DNA of 60,189 nt from Richelia sinica FACHB-800 (GCF_014698825.1 NZ_JACJTT010000034.1:1-60189), one strand, 5' to 3'. Counted from the stretch's first letter, positions 7,576 through 17,061 are shown. Notes: generated by a model not told the origin, from the letters alone. Made by a program: numbers and translations.

Positions 7576-10500
7576 TCAATCATTTGGAACTAACAACATC
7601 TGCGCCTCAATATTTGCCCAAAGTTTGGGTGACACACGAATAGATGCTTGTTTACACTGAATGAGCAAGTTATTTGCGTAAAGATAATTTTCAAGAGATT
7701 CGACCTCCGACTCAGATAGGTTAATCATATCTGGTGTAAGATTAAAAACATTGAATAAAATTTGTTGAATACGCTGAATAAATGTTCGATAAGCTGCCTG
7801 TGCTTGTTTTTTATCAGGTATGTTAGTTTTCAGTGTATTAAGTTCACAAATTAACATAGTAAAATTAACGTTATTAAATATTTTTAATTCTTCAAGTTTG
7901 CGAATGTAATTAATAACTTGAGTAATGTCGTTTGTACTGGTAATAGTTATAGCATTCTCAATAGAGATAGAGATAGAGTAGGTATTAGCAATAGAGATAG
8001 CGTAGGGGTTGGTACTGATGATAGCTATGGCAACTGCACGTTTCCCAACTGGTTTATAATCACCTTGAGAGCCTACTGTGACTTCTTCCGCCCAAGTCAA
8101 TAAAGCTGTTAATTTTGGGGTATTGATATATTTTTGTAGTTCCTTTTCCATCCACAGTAACAAATCATCCGCACCACCCCGCATTACCCCAGCAACTAAT
8201 AAAAATTTCTCTTTCCAGCGTTTATGCGTCAGATGTTCATTAACTAATTTTTCAACTAGGCGATGATCATCAATATATTGTGCTGTTAAATATTCCTGTA
8301 GCGTCAAATGAGAAAATGAAAATACATCTTCTGCACGTCTTACTAAAATTCCTTGTTTGCTAACAATAGCATTTAAAACCGCTTCACCATCTAAATCCTC
8401 TGGTGCATTTAAATTACTTGATAAGAAGTTCTTAATTTGTTCAACAATTTCCTGTTGGGAGAAAAACAGCCGATTAGACACAAAACCTGTATAGGCAATT
8501 TCTGATAATAATACTTCTTCTAAATCTGTATACAGTCCTTGATAAATTTCATCCCGTAAAATTCGCTTTTCTGAAGCCCATTCTTCTAACAATATCCGCA
8601 ATGCTTTTCTACATAACACACTGCGATTATTAGGAAAATTTTGGGAACGTTCATATACTAAACAGAGAAAAGTCAGTAATAAAGGTGTATGTGCCAACTC
8701 TTTTGCAGCTTCATTTTCTGGCTTTTGTAGTAATTCCCAACATTTATTACTTGTTTGTGCTTGTTTATCATCTTCTTGATGAAACCAGTTATTAATAAAT
8801 TGTTGAATTTGCTCATCATCAAAATCAGTCATAGCCACATCAGTAAACCGGCGGAAATTATGACGATAAGCTGCTGTTCGACAGGAAACTATAAACCGAT
8901 TTTTATCATATTTGTCAACAAAATTTTGAATTTTATTAATTGTCGTAGTTAAGTTTTGACTAGGGACTTCATCCAAACCATCCAATAAAATTAATAATTT
9001 ACCTTGTTCTAAAACTTTAGCTGTAAATTTTTCTGGAACTGGACAGTTACAAGTACGAAATTCTTCAATAATAAATTTTTCAATATTAATTTCGCTAGAT
9101 GTAAACCTTTTTAATTCAATAAAAACCGGAATACAATCATGTTTAAATTCTCCTTCTTTTCCTTTGAGTGCTTCCAGTCCCATTTTTCGTAAAAAGGTAG
9201 ACTTACCCGTACCTGGTTCACCAAGCACCATCAAATATTGTTTTTCGTTAACAACTTGAATTCCTGGCAGTTTTTTACGCCCTTGAGAATTGAACCTCCG
9301 TCTTTTTGCTTCACGATATGATCTTTCCAATGTCTCAATAGATGGAAAACTACGAATAGCTTCATCATTTAGAAATTGTACTGCTGTATAAACAGATTCA
9401 CACTTAACAGGTTCACGCATTCCCAGAACTTTAAGAATACCGTATCTTTCTTCGTAGTAAAGCTTGATGTATTCTCGTATCTCTGGTGTTATCAGATAGT
9501 CAATATTATTGGTAATGGTAATTTCATTTTTTAGCTTTCTCAGTTTGTCATTCAGTTCATGATTTATAACAAAAGGATTTATCAGGTCAAAAGCATCAAA
9601 ACCTGATTGAACATCCGCTTCAATTATTTGTAAAATAATCTCTTTCAAAGTATCAAATTCAAAATCAGCTATTTTAGTCAAAATATACTCTTTAACCAGA
9701 GGGAGAACATTGTAACATCCATTCTGTTGATTAACCAAAGACAGTTTCTCTAAAGCTACCAAACCATCTTCTGTATCTAATTTTGACAAGTTTGCTATTT
9801 TTCCTAAAAATTCACGATTATTTTTATAAGTAGATATACAGATACAAATTAACAAAGTATAAGCTGCTTTTTCTTTAATTAAAGACAGAGCATTTTCAAA
9901 GCAGAATCTGGCAATGTCACCCTGTGCATTACCAAGCCTATGGAAAACATTTTGTATTTCATAACCGTATGCAACTTGAGAAACACTCCAGACTACTGCT
10001 AACGGTACACCTCCTGTACGTTTGAAAAGTAGTTCTGCTTCTCCTTGACTTATTTGTACCTTCTTCTTGTCACTTTCTTGTCTTATTAAAAAGAATGTCT
10101 CATCCTTACTCATACCAGTTAATCGAATCGCCGCAGCAATATCAATCCGATGACGAGTAGTTACAATACATTTAGTTGGAGGTGGTAGTTCCCGTATAAA
10201 TGTATAAACTCGTTCATCATCTATTGTTTCTAAATTATCAATAATTAAGAGCGTTCTTTGATGACTTAATTCACGATTGACAAGAGTATTTTGATTATCA
10301 AATTGACAATCAGTGATATTATCTTTTTCCAGACAAATTGCAATAGCAGTATAAATATCGTGGATACTTTGGTTAACTTGCGGTCGTGATTTAATACCAT
10401 CTGCTGTTAGTATAGCCGATTTAGCTGATATCCATATAATTGCTTCAAATCCCTCACCTTTAGGGAGTTTTTCAAATTCATTTAGATAGTAGTGGGCAAT

Positions 10501-11226
10501 TTCAAGTGCTAATGCTGATTTACCAATTCCACCTACACCGTCTATAACAATAGCCCAAACTCGATCCTTTGGATGTAAAAGCTTTTGTAAAGAGGCTAGT
10601 TCTTCTTTACGACCTACAAAATTTGTATAATCAGGCTGTGGCAAATTATGCAATACTTTTTTGCTATTTACTCTAGCAGGTGAGGGAACAGAAAGAATTT
10701 CTCTCTTTAAGGCTGAAACTTCCGTTGGATCTGCAACAACTACATCTTGACCAACTCTAATTAGTACAGTTCCTTTTCTAAAGGTCAAACCACGAGTGGG
10801 TAAATCACTATCAAGTTTAATTACATCAGCCGCAGGAGGAATTTCTATAACTAAAATGTTTATGTTTTCCTTATATAATATTAACTCCAACTTAATATCT
10901 GGAGGTGAAGGGCTGCATACACGTCTCAATCTTCTTAAAGTAGTATTTCGCAAATCTTCAAGTTTGAATACATTATCAATATAGGATACATCGTATAGTT
11001 GACGTGGTTGATTGGATGTTTCTTTTTTATCATCAACACCAAATATCAAATATGCCGATTCACCTGCATACCCTAAATTTCCATTCGACAATGAAATTAA
11101 ATCTTTTAAGAATTCTCCCCAACCCTTTTCATCTAATTCATTAGTACCAGAATACCACTCACTCTTAAACTCAAGCTTTGGATTTTCTTGTTGTTCAATT
11201 TTCTCTTTTAGTTTGTTTTTTTCCAT
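7576..11226 (-). CDS. NLR-like protein: AlbA_2/Schlafen-type N-terminus plus two STAND NTPase modules (NB-ARC-like and NACHT)
   Basis: 1216 residues. (1) Residues about 15-175 look like an AlbA_2 (Schlafen-type) domain: KLEFKSEWY, a GESAYLIFGVDD strand, then IEIPPAAD and FRKGTVLIRVGQDV. (2) Residues about 200-480 form an NB-ARC-like NTPase: FVGRKEEL, Walker A GVGGIGKSA (230-238), Walker B LLIIDNLETID (326-336), TTRHR (356-360), GGVPLA (405-410). (3) Residues about 660-1000 form a NACHT module: Walker A GEPGTGKST (669-677), Walker B LLILLDGLDEVP (744-755), SCRTAAYR, and the HLTLQEYL element (973-980). A low-complexity I/S/N stretch (1064-1100) and a helical tail follow. STAND proteins are signal-sensing oligomerising ATPases. 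Many prokaryotic ones act in phage defence, and here that role is inferred only. It is a single gene with its own upstream gap. Confidence 0.88.
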   Translation of the reverse strand: MEKNKLKEKIEQQENPKLEFKSEWYSGTNELDEKGWGEFLKDLISLSNGNLGYAGESAYLIFGVDDKKETSNQPRQLYDVSYIDNVFKLEDLRNTTLRRLRRVCSPSPPDIKLELILYKENINILVIEIPPAADVIKLDSDLPTRGLTFRKGTVLIRVGQDVVVADPTEVSALKREILSVPSPARVNSKKVLHNLPQPDYTNFVGRKEELASLQKLLHPKDRVWAIVIDGVGGIGKSALALEIAHYYLNEFEKLPKGEGFEAIIWISAKSAILTADGIKSRPQVNQSIHDIYTAIAICLEKDNITDCQFDNQNTLVNRELSHQRTLLIIDNLETIDDERVYTFIRELPPPTKCIVTTRHRIDIAAAIRLTGMSKDETFFLIRQESDKKKVQISQGEAELLFKRTGGVPLAVVWSVSQVAYGYEIQNVFHRLGNAQGDIARFCFENALSLIKEKAAYTLLICICISTYKNNREFLGKIANLSKLDTEDGLVALEKLSLVNQQNGCYNVLPLVKEYILTKIADFEFDTLKEIILQIIEADVQSGFDAFDLINPFVINHELNDKLRKLKNEITITNNIDYLITPEIREYIKLYYEERYGILKVLGMREPVKCESVYTAVQFLNDEAIRSFPSIETLERSYREAKRRRFNSQGRKKLPGIQVVNEKQYLMVLGEPGTGKSTFLRKMGLEALKGKEGEFKHDCIPVFIELKRFTSSEINIEKFIIEEFRTCNCPVPEKFTAKVLEQGKLLILLDGLDEVPSQNLTTTINKIQNFVDKYDKNRFIVSCRTAAYRHNFRRFTDVAMTDFDDEQIQQFINNWFHQEDDKQAQTSNKCWELLQKPENEAAKELAHTPLLLTFLCLVYERSQNFPNNRSVLCRKALRILLEEWASEKRILRDEIYQGLYTDLEEVLLSEIAYTGFVSNRLFFSQQEIVEQIKNFLSSNLNAPEDLDGEAVLNAIVSKQGILVRRAEDVFSFSHLTLQEYLTAQYIDDHRLVEKLVNEHLTHKRWKEKFLLVAGVMRGGADDLLLWMEKELQKYINTPKLTALLTWAEEVTVGSQGDYKPVGKRAVAIAIISTNPYAISIANTYSISISIENAITITSTNDITQVINYIRKLEELKIFNNVNFTMLICELNTLKTNIPDKKQAQAAYRTFIQRIQQILFNVFNLTPDMINLSESEVESLENYLYANNLLIQCKQASIRVSPKLWANIEAQMLLVPND

Positions 11227-11294
11227 ACAAATTTATTAATTATTAATTAGTGTGAAGTATAGCTTTTTCTCTTTTTTAAAGTAGGTAATAGCGC

Positions 11295-11318
11295 ACCATC
11301 CCCTCAAGCGGGGATGGT
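11295..11318. promoter_or_regulatory. Strong 9-bp hairpin between the DUF3082 gene and the NLR-like gene
   Basis: ACCATCCCC (11295-11303) and GGGGATGGT (11310-11318) are a perfect inverted repeat with a 6-base loop. It lies about 70 bases upstream of the NLR-like start and downstream of the rsmA-ispE-DUF3082 operon on the same strand. No T-run follows immediately on either strand, so it is either a weak terminator or insulator of the upstream operon, or a regulatory structure in the NLR leader. Confidence 0.45.
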
Positions 11319-11454
11319 TGGGGAGGGGTTTATTCAATGTGTTGGTTGCTTTGGGAGAATTAGTATTATTTACTTTGCCAAAAGGCAACTACAGAGGGGT
11401 GTTATTATGTGCATCTTCAGAAAAAATTAGTATTACCTTTTGATTGGCAGTAAT

Positions 11455-11778
11455 TTAATTGTTTTTCGGTTTGCTGAGTTGTTGTAATAATATTTGTGCG
11501 CCTAAAGCTAATAAACCAACGGCTACAAGTCCAAAGACTCCAGCACCTAAAGCGACTACACCGACAACTAGAGTTCTGACGGCTGAGGCTATTTTAAATA
11601 CGATTTCGTTATCGGTATGGATGGGTTTAGCAGCAAAGGTAGTAGCGATCGCTATCATTAAGGAATAGGCAGCATAGGCTAATCCCCCGGAAATGACTGA
11701 CCCCGTTAAACACCGGAATGGACTAGTGGTTACATCTGTGGGCGTTGTGGTGGTTGGTGTTAATTTTGGTTCGTTCAT
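11455..11778 (-). CDS. DUF3082 small membrane protein
   Basis: 107 residues with a Thr/Pro-rich N-terminus (about 1-20) and two hydrophobic segments (about 28-50 and 67-97, VVGVVALGAGVFGLVAVGLL). This is a cyanobacterial family I recall as DUF3082, commonly found right after ispE. It starts 25 bases after the ispE stop, so it is probably the last gene of rsmA-ispE-DUF3082. Function unknown. Confidence 0.75.
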   Translation of the reverse strand: MNEPKLTPTTTTPTDVTTSPFRCLTGSVISGGLAYAAYSLMIAIATTFAAKPIHTDNEIVFKIASAVRTLVVGVVALGAGVFGLVAVGLLALGAQILLQQLSKPKNN

Positions 11779-11803
11779 AAATTCGGTTTGGGGTGTAGGT
11801 ACT

Positions 11804-12751
11804 TCAGGCAGCTAGATTAATCCCATGGGCAATTGTCTTGGTTACAAACAATTCTAAATCGGGATTGGGAATGGCTGTTCTAATTTGCTGTTTCACTACT
11901 TCGGCTTGTTCTGGAGATTCAACAATGGCGAAGACGGAAGGGCCAGAACCAGACATCATACTTGCTAAAACGCCTGGTTGTTGAGCGAATAATTCTCGCA
12001 GTTCCACTACTTGGGGATATGCTGGCAATACGACTTTTTCTAAATCATTATGTAATTTACTAGCGATCGCTACTGTATCTTGATGTGATATCGCTTTGAC
12101 TATTTCCCCAGAATGGACAGCGTGGGCACGGGACGCAAAACCATCACTATCTCGAATGTAGGAACTACCAAATTCTTGTCGATAGGTTTTGTAAGCCCAA
12201 GGGGTGGAAACTTCTAAACTTCGATATTTACCTAAGACTAAATTGATGTTCTCTAAACCAGGGAGGGGGGCTAGTTTTTCACCCCGACCAGTAGCTATGG
12301 CTGTGCCTCCCCCAATACAAAAGGGGACATCGGAACCGAGAGTTGCCCCTAATTCCTCTAGTTCTGGTTGGGTTAAACCCAGATTCCACAATAAGTTTAT
12401 CCCAACTAAGACCGCTGCGGCGTTGGTGGAACCACCAGCTAAACCGGCGGCTACGGGAATGCGCTTTTTCACGGTGATATCTACGCCACCAAATTGACTA
12501 TAAGCATCGGGAAACTGTTCTGCCATCAGTGCCGCAGCACGATAAACCAGGTTAGTTTTATCTGTAGGCACTTGGGGATGATCGCAATAGACGCGGATAT
12601 AATCGGTGCTAGCAGCATGAATATCAATTTGGTCTGCGAGGCTGATGGTTTGCATGATCATCGCTAATTCATGATAACCATCGGGGCGATCGCCGATAAT
12701 TTCTAGGTAGAGGTTGATTTTGGCTGGCGCAATTAAGCTATAAGAACGCAT
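11804..12751 (-). CDS. ispE: 4-diphosphocytidyl-2-C-methyl-D-erythritol kinase
   Basis: Phosphorylates CDP-methylerythritol in the MEP pathway to isoprenoids, which feeds carotenoids, phytol and quinones. 315 residues, normal length. The GHMP-kinase signature is clear: N-terminal APAKINLYLEI, the ATP loop PVAAGLAGGSTNAAA, and the C-terminal motif MMSGSGPSVFAI. It follows rsmA by 17 bases on the same strand, a pairing common in cyanobacteria. Confidence 0.96.
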   Translation of the reverse strand: MRSYSLIAPAKINLYLEIIGDRPDGYHELAMIMQTISLADQIDIHAASTDYIRVYCDHPQVPTDKTNLVYRAAALMAEQFPDAYSQFGGVDITVKKRIPVAAGLAGGSTNAAAVLVGINLLWNLGLTQPELEELGATLGSDVPFCIGGGTAIATGRGEKLAPLPGLENINLVLGKYRSLEVSTPWAYKTYRQEFGSSYIRDSDGFASRAHAVHSGEIVKAISHQDTVAIASKLHNDLEKVVLPAYPQVVELRELFAQQPGVLASMMSGSGPSVFAIVESPEQAEVVKQQIRTAIPNPDLELFVTKTIAHGINLAA

Positions 12752-12768
12752 AACAAGGGGAAATTTTG

Positions 12769-13590
12769 CTAATCATCACCCACTACTATCTGATTACTCA
12801 GGGCCACCCATTGGGCAACGCTGAGGTCTTCAGCCCGTGCTTGGGGATTTATTTCTAATTGTTCCAGTAATTGAGTCAAGCGATCGCGTTCTATTACCGA
12901 TTGCAAATTATTTCGTAACATTTTTCGTTTGGCCCCAAACCCTAATTTGACCAATCTCTCTAGTTTTTTGGGGTCATTGGCTGGTATTTCTATGGGTTGG
13001 GGAGTGAGGCGCACCACCGCTGAATCTACCTTGGGAGGGGGGTAAAATGCCCCTGCGGGGACGTGACAAATTAATTCACACTTGGCTAAATATTGCACCC
13101 GCACTGATAACGCCCCAAAATTTTTTGACCCTGGTTTGGCATAGAGTCTTTCTGCTACTTCTTTCTGAATCAGCAGGACGATGGAGGTGAATGGTTGGGG
13201 CTGAGGATGGGCAATGGTTCCCAACAACTTCTCAATGATGGGGCCAGTGATGTTGTAGGGAATATTGGCCACTACTTTGTTTGGTTGTTGAAAATTGGCA
13301 AAGGGTTGTAGCAGAGATGATAAATCCAGGGTGAGGAAATCCCCTTGCAGTAGTAAAAAGTTGTCGATATTACCAATCTTTTTCGCCAGGAGTGCACACA
13401 AGTCCCGGTCAATTTCCACCGCTACCAGGGACTGGACTAGGGGTAATAAGCGTCGGGTGAGAATGCCAGTACCAGGGCCAATTTCCAGAATGCGATCGCT
13501 TTCTGTACACTCAGCCGCTTTGACAATTGAGTTGAGAGCTTTTTCGCTTTTGAGCCAATGTTGAGCAAATTGCTTGCGCGGTCGAACCAT
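12769..13590 (-). CDS. rsmA: 16S rRNA (adenine1518/1519-N6) dimethyltransferase
   Basis: Also called KsgA. It dimethylates two adjacent adenines in the 3' terminal hairpin of 16S rRNA during 30S maturation. 273 residues. Start PRKQFAQHWLKSEKAL, SAM motif I ILEIGPGTGILTRRL, and the catalytic motif IV VVANIPYNITGPI (NIPY). The C-terminal helical domain has GFGAKRKMLRNNL. First gene of the minus-strand rsmA-ispE-DUF3082 unit. Confidence 0.96.
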   Translation of the reverse strand: MVRPRKQFAQHWLKSEKALNSIVKAAECTESDRILEIGPGTGILTRRLLPLVQSLVAVEIDRDLCALLAKKIGNIDNFLLLQGDFLTLDLSSLLQPFANFQQPNKVVANIPYNITGPIIEKLLGTIAHPQPQPFTSIVLLIQKEVAERLYAKPGSKNFGALSVRVQYLAKCELICHVPAGAFYPPPKVDSAVVRLTPQPIEIPANDPKKLERLVKLGFGAKRKMLRNNLQSVIERDRLTQLLEQLEINPQARAEDLSVAQWVALSNQIVVGDD

Positions 13591-13811
13591 TTATTTGCCA
13601 ATGATATTGATATATCCAGAAGGATGAGGTAGATGTTTTATTATTGTCTACTATCACTCATTCTTTATAATAATTTTTTAGTTGGTTCTGATACTACATT
13701 GTTTTCTTTGCCAGGGGATAATATTTCCATAACGCCTCAATCAGGAATTAGTCTCTAGTTAAATACTAAAGATTAAAAACTCAACATTAATAACAAATTA
13801 GGTTTGTTCTG

Positions 13812-14420
13812 ATGTCAAAGGTTTATACTACCCACGAGCTAATTCAAATTTTGGCAGCCGAACGCCAAGCTTGCTTAAAGGGAGAACGCCTAAAGTTAGA
13901 GGTGACAGTCTCTGGCAATCCACTCATAGACCAGTTTATTAAACCAGAGGGACTGCAAAAATTTACTGCCTATCAAGATTTTAAAGCCGCTATTCATCAA
14001 TATCAGATAGATCATCATGTGTCTGGAATTGTCTGGAAAGAAGTCACAATTAAGGGACAAACTTTAAAATACCCAGAAATAGATGCTCATTTAATTGCCC
14101 TACCTGGTGATTTAGAGTTATTAAAGATAGCCAAACCAGCAATTTTAGATTTTTGGTCTGTCATCACTCTGAATATGGATTTATTTCTCAGTTTTAATCA
14201 TGGCAAACAGTATCAACAAATTACTCCCGTTGATGTAGACAGAATCGCCCAAAGAACTGAATGGGCAACTTTATTAAAATGGGAAAATACTAACTTTTTA
14301 GAAATTGTTTTGCAATTGGGATGGGGCAAACCAGAAGAAGCTTGTTATCAAAGAGGTAGACCCCATTCTGGTAGCGAATTTATTCACGCGGTTAACCCTG
14401 GTAATTACCCTATTGGTTAA
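13812..14420 (+). CDS. Conserved-looking cyanobacterial hypothetical protein
   Basis: 202 residues, soluble, no signal peptide or membrane segment. It starts MSKVYTTHELIQILAAERQA and ends with PHSGSEFIHAVNPGNYPIG. I do not recognise a named domain. The gene has its own ATG, normal cyanobacterial codon use and a full-length frame. It is divergent from rsmA and convergent with the next gene (15 bases apart). Confidence 0.65.
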   Translation: MSKVYTTHELIQILAAERQACLKGERLKLEVTVSGNPLIDQFIKPEGLQKFTAYQDFKAAIHQYQIDHHVSGIVWKEVTIKGQTLKYPEIDAHLIALPGDLELLKIAKPAILDFWSVITLNMDLFLSFNHGKQYQQITPVDVDRIAQRTEWATLLKWENTNFLEIVLQLGWGKPEEACYQRGRPHSGSEFIHAVNPGNYPIG

Positions 14421-14435
14421 TGAAGTAGTCTGATT

Positions 14436-15530
14436 TCACTCCAACAATTCTGAGGAAAACATTAAAGACAGGGTTTGAAATGATGGCATTAAAGTATTGA
14501 CTTGCTCAGGAGTCAGGTATTCTTGGATTTCAAATCTGAGTAAATGTAGCATCTGCCGCACTAATTCCCATTCCACCTTTAATGTGGGATAAAGCATCAC
14601 ACATAAGGGAAATAATTCTTCTTGAATGGCAGAGATGTTGCCTTCTAAAGCGGATAACCAGAGGTAGACTTGGAACATCTCCACATCTCGCACACTGGAA
14701 GTTTTCACGATACTGTCATGTAAACTCCCAGACATAGAGGTGTAATTGGGAAATAGTTCAATCACTCTTTTGCAAATCTTCTTGGCAATTTTTGTGCTGA
14801 CTGGTAATAGTTTCTGCACAGCCATAATTACAGGTGAATTATAATCATGTTTGGCTGCCGCTTCATAGGCACGCTGTAAAGGCATATACAAGTGGTCATC
14901 CACTACTTTAAAATAAGCACCAACCAGCGATCGCTCGTATGGATTTAACTCCTCTAACAGCATTTGCCCAGTGTAATGAAATTGCAAACTGACAAAACCA
15001 ATGACTCTAGGGTCAGGAGTTGTATATTTCTTTCTAATAGCTCCTAAATCTGCACCAATCACTTTAGCAAGATGCACAGGTGCAATATTTTGAATATATG
15101 CTTCCAAAGCCTGGTCATAAACCAAATTTCTTTTCTCGGCTAATTGATTGACAGGAGAGAAAAAATCTGCGGTTTCTGATTGTGCATATACATCCAAGGC
15201 TTTTTGGTAAATTTTAAAAGAATCTGCGGCAATATCCCAAGGATTAATTACATTTGCATCGATGCGATGCAGTTTCACTTGTTCTGATAGGATAAATTCT
15301 GTTTTGCTCCAAGCCTTGGCACTGACAGTCCGCAAGGATGTCAAAATTTTCTGAGAGGTTTGTTTACGTCCTTCTGTTGATACTATCTCTGACCAATTAA
15401 TCTGCTCAGGATTTTCTTGTTCTTCAGTATCCACCAGTAGGTTTTGTAAGTATTTCTTGGCCCACTCCTGTGCTAAAAATCCACCGCTTATTTCTTTTGC
15501 AACATCTGATAGCGAATCTGTATCGTTCAC
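14436..15530 (-). CDS. Hypothetical helical protein
   Basis: 364 residues, predicted mostly alpha-helical from its pattern of spaced Leu/Ile/Ala, with no membrane segment and no recognised motif. The start is GTG at 15530, with no better ATG nearby upstream. Charged and aromatic content is normal for a cytoplasmic protein. Isolated gene, convergent with the preceding hypothetical. Function unknown. Confidence 0.65.
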   Translation of the reverse strand: MNDTDSLSDVAKEISGGFLAQEWAKKYLQNLLVDTEEQENPEQINWSEIVSTEGRKQTSQKILTSLRTVSAKAWSKTEFILSEQVKLHRIDANVINPWDIAADSFKIYQKALDVYAQSETADFFSPVNQLAEKRNLVYDQALEAYIQNIAPVHLAKVIGADLGAIRKKYTTPDPRVIGFVSLQFHYTGQMLLEELNPYERSLVGAYFKVVDDHLYMPLQRAYEAAAKHDYNSPVIMAVQKLLPVSTKIAKKICKRVIELFPNYTSMSGSLHDSIVKTSSVRDVEMFQVYLWLSALEGNISAIQEELFPLCVMLYPTLKVEWELVRQMLHLLRFEIQEYLTPEQVNTLMPSFQTLSLMFSSELLE

Positions 15531-15796
15531 TGGATTTAAATCTTTGCCTAAGACTTGTCTAATGAGAAATATTATTTCTTGGTTTTGTACTAGTATTTAA
15601 ATTATCTTAAATATTTTTAATATTATTTGCTACTGAGTCTAAAATTGAAAGATTTTGCCTTTGTATCTGCTGATAGATCACCATCAAAATCTGTTGACGG
15701 TTTATGTCAATTCAGGAGAAAACAGTAGTAACAAATATTTTTGACATTCCCATAGCGATCGCAAGGCACAATAGAGACAAATCAGCTGTCAGCCTT

Positions 15797-16906
15797 ATGA
15801 GTTACTGCCTTAACCCCCAATGTCCTAAGCCAGAAAATCCTGATCATGTCAAGTTTTGCTTGACTTGTGGGACAAAATTATTGCTCAAAGAACGCTATCG
15901 GGCCATTAAACCGATAGGACAGGGTGGGTTTGGTAGAACTTTTCTCGCGGTGGATGAGGATAAACCCTCTAAACCACCTTGTGTGATTAAACAATTTTAT
16001 CCCCAGGCCCAAGGGACTAACACTGTCCAAAAAGCGGTGGAGTTGTTTAACCAAGAGGCTATACAACTTGATGCGTTGGGTAAACATCCCCAAATTCCTG
16101 AATTGCTGGCTTATTGTACTCAAGATGACAGGCAATATCTTGTCCAAGAATTTATCGATGGTAAAAATTTAGCCCAGGAGTTAGGGCAAACAGGTGCTTT
16201 TGATGAAGGACAAATTCGCCAATTTCTCCAGGATTTATTAAATGTCTTGCAATTTTGTCACACTCGACAAGTGATTCACCGGGATATTAAACCTGAAAAT
16301 ATCATTCGTCGCAGCAGTGATGGCAAATTGGTGTTAGTAGACTTTGGTGCGGCTAAGTCTGCGAGTGGTACAGCCTTAAACCATACGGGTACAAGTATTG
16401 GTAGTCCTGAATATGTAGCCCCAGAACAAATGCGGGGGAGGGCAATTTTTGCCAGCGATATCTATAGTTTAGGGGTGACTTGCATTAATTTGTTAACGGG
16501 GCGATCGCCTTTTGATTCCTATGATACTCACAATGCGGCTTGGATTTGGCGAGAGTTCTTGCAAAAACCCGTTAGTCAGCAACTCAGTCGCATTATCGAC
16601 AAAATGGTAGAAAGTATCCCCAGTCGTCGCTATCAAACTGTTGATCAGGTTCTCCAAGATTTGCATCTTCCACCTGCTATTACCAATTCACCAACGGTGG
16701 TAGTCTCACCTAGCACCCCCACACCACAACCGATTTTCATTCCTCAACCCTTAGGTCTAGACAAAGAATTAGACGAACTTAAAACCCAATTTACAGGGGG
16801 GAAGGTGCAACAGCAAAATCAGCCTTCTGCTGCACCAATTCCCAGTAACAACATCATTGATCAAGAATTGGAAGAATTAAAAGCTAAATACCTGGGTAAT
16901 AGTTAA
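15797..16906 (+). CDS. Ser/Thr protein kinase with N-terminal Cys4 zinc ribbon
   Basis: About 369 residues from ATG 15797 (MSYCLNPQC). An in-frame ATG at 15704 would add 31 residues unlike the family. Cysteines 4, 9, 21 and 24 form a zinc-ribbon-like motif. The kinase domain follows: glycine loop GQGGFGRTF, VIKQF lysine, catalytic HRDIKPEN, DFGAAK, and SPEYVAPEQ activation-segment end. A Pro/Thr linker leads to two short similar segments near the C-terminus (DKELDELKTQF and DQELEELKAKY). No transmembrane helix. A typical cyanobacterial Hanks-type kinase, substrate unknown. Confidence 0.88.
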   Translation: MSYCLNPQCPKPENPDHVKFCLTCGTKLLLKERYRAIKPIGQGGFGRTFLAVDEDKPSKPPCVIKQFYPQAQGTNTVQKAVELFNQEAIQLDALGKHPQIPELLAYCTQDDRQYLVQEFIDGKNLAQELGQTGAFDEGQIRQFLQDLLNVLQFCHTRQVIHRDIKPENIIRRSSDGKLVLVDFGAAKSASGTALNHTGTSIGSPEYVAPEQMRGRAIFASDIYSLGVTCINLLTGRSPFDSYDTHNAAWIWREFLQKPVSQQLSRIIDKMVESIPSRRYQTVDQVLQDLHLPPAITNSPTVVVSPSTPTPQPIFIPQPLGLDKELDELKTQFTGGKVQQQNQPSAAPIPSNNIIDQELEELKAKYLGNS

Positions 16907-16917
16907 GCGGGTTGAAC

Positions 16918-17061
16918 GTAGAGACATTACATGTATAGCTGGAGACAAGGGAAGGGAGACAAGGAGGAAAGGAATATCTTCTTTTTCCTCCCCCTCTCCT
17001 CTACTCCCTCTCTTTCTGTCACCTGTCACCTGTCACCTGTCACCTGCCATAACATCTCTAC
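16918..17061. repeat. Interrupted palindrome carrying TGTCACC heptamer repeats
   Basis: GTAGAGACATTACATGTA (16918-16935) and CATAACATCTCTAC (17048-17061) look like the two arms of the 30-bp palindrome seen intact at 41721-41750 and 51416-51445, here with about 110 bases between them. The insert includes four exact TGTCACC heptamers (17017-17044, STRR-type) and the pair GGAGGAAA / TTTCCTCC (16963-16991). That pair could act as a terminator between the convergent kinase and wecB genes. Confidence 0.6.

Noticed and set aside
12204-12497. 97-codon open frame on the plus strand
   Set aside because: Lies fully antisense inside ispE, whose motifs are unmistakable, and has no ribosome-binding site or family match.
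17017-17044. Possible CRISPR-like array
   Set aside because: The units are contiguous 7-mers without spacers. This is STRR-type repetition, as are 18186-18227, 29371-29419 and 52751-52778.
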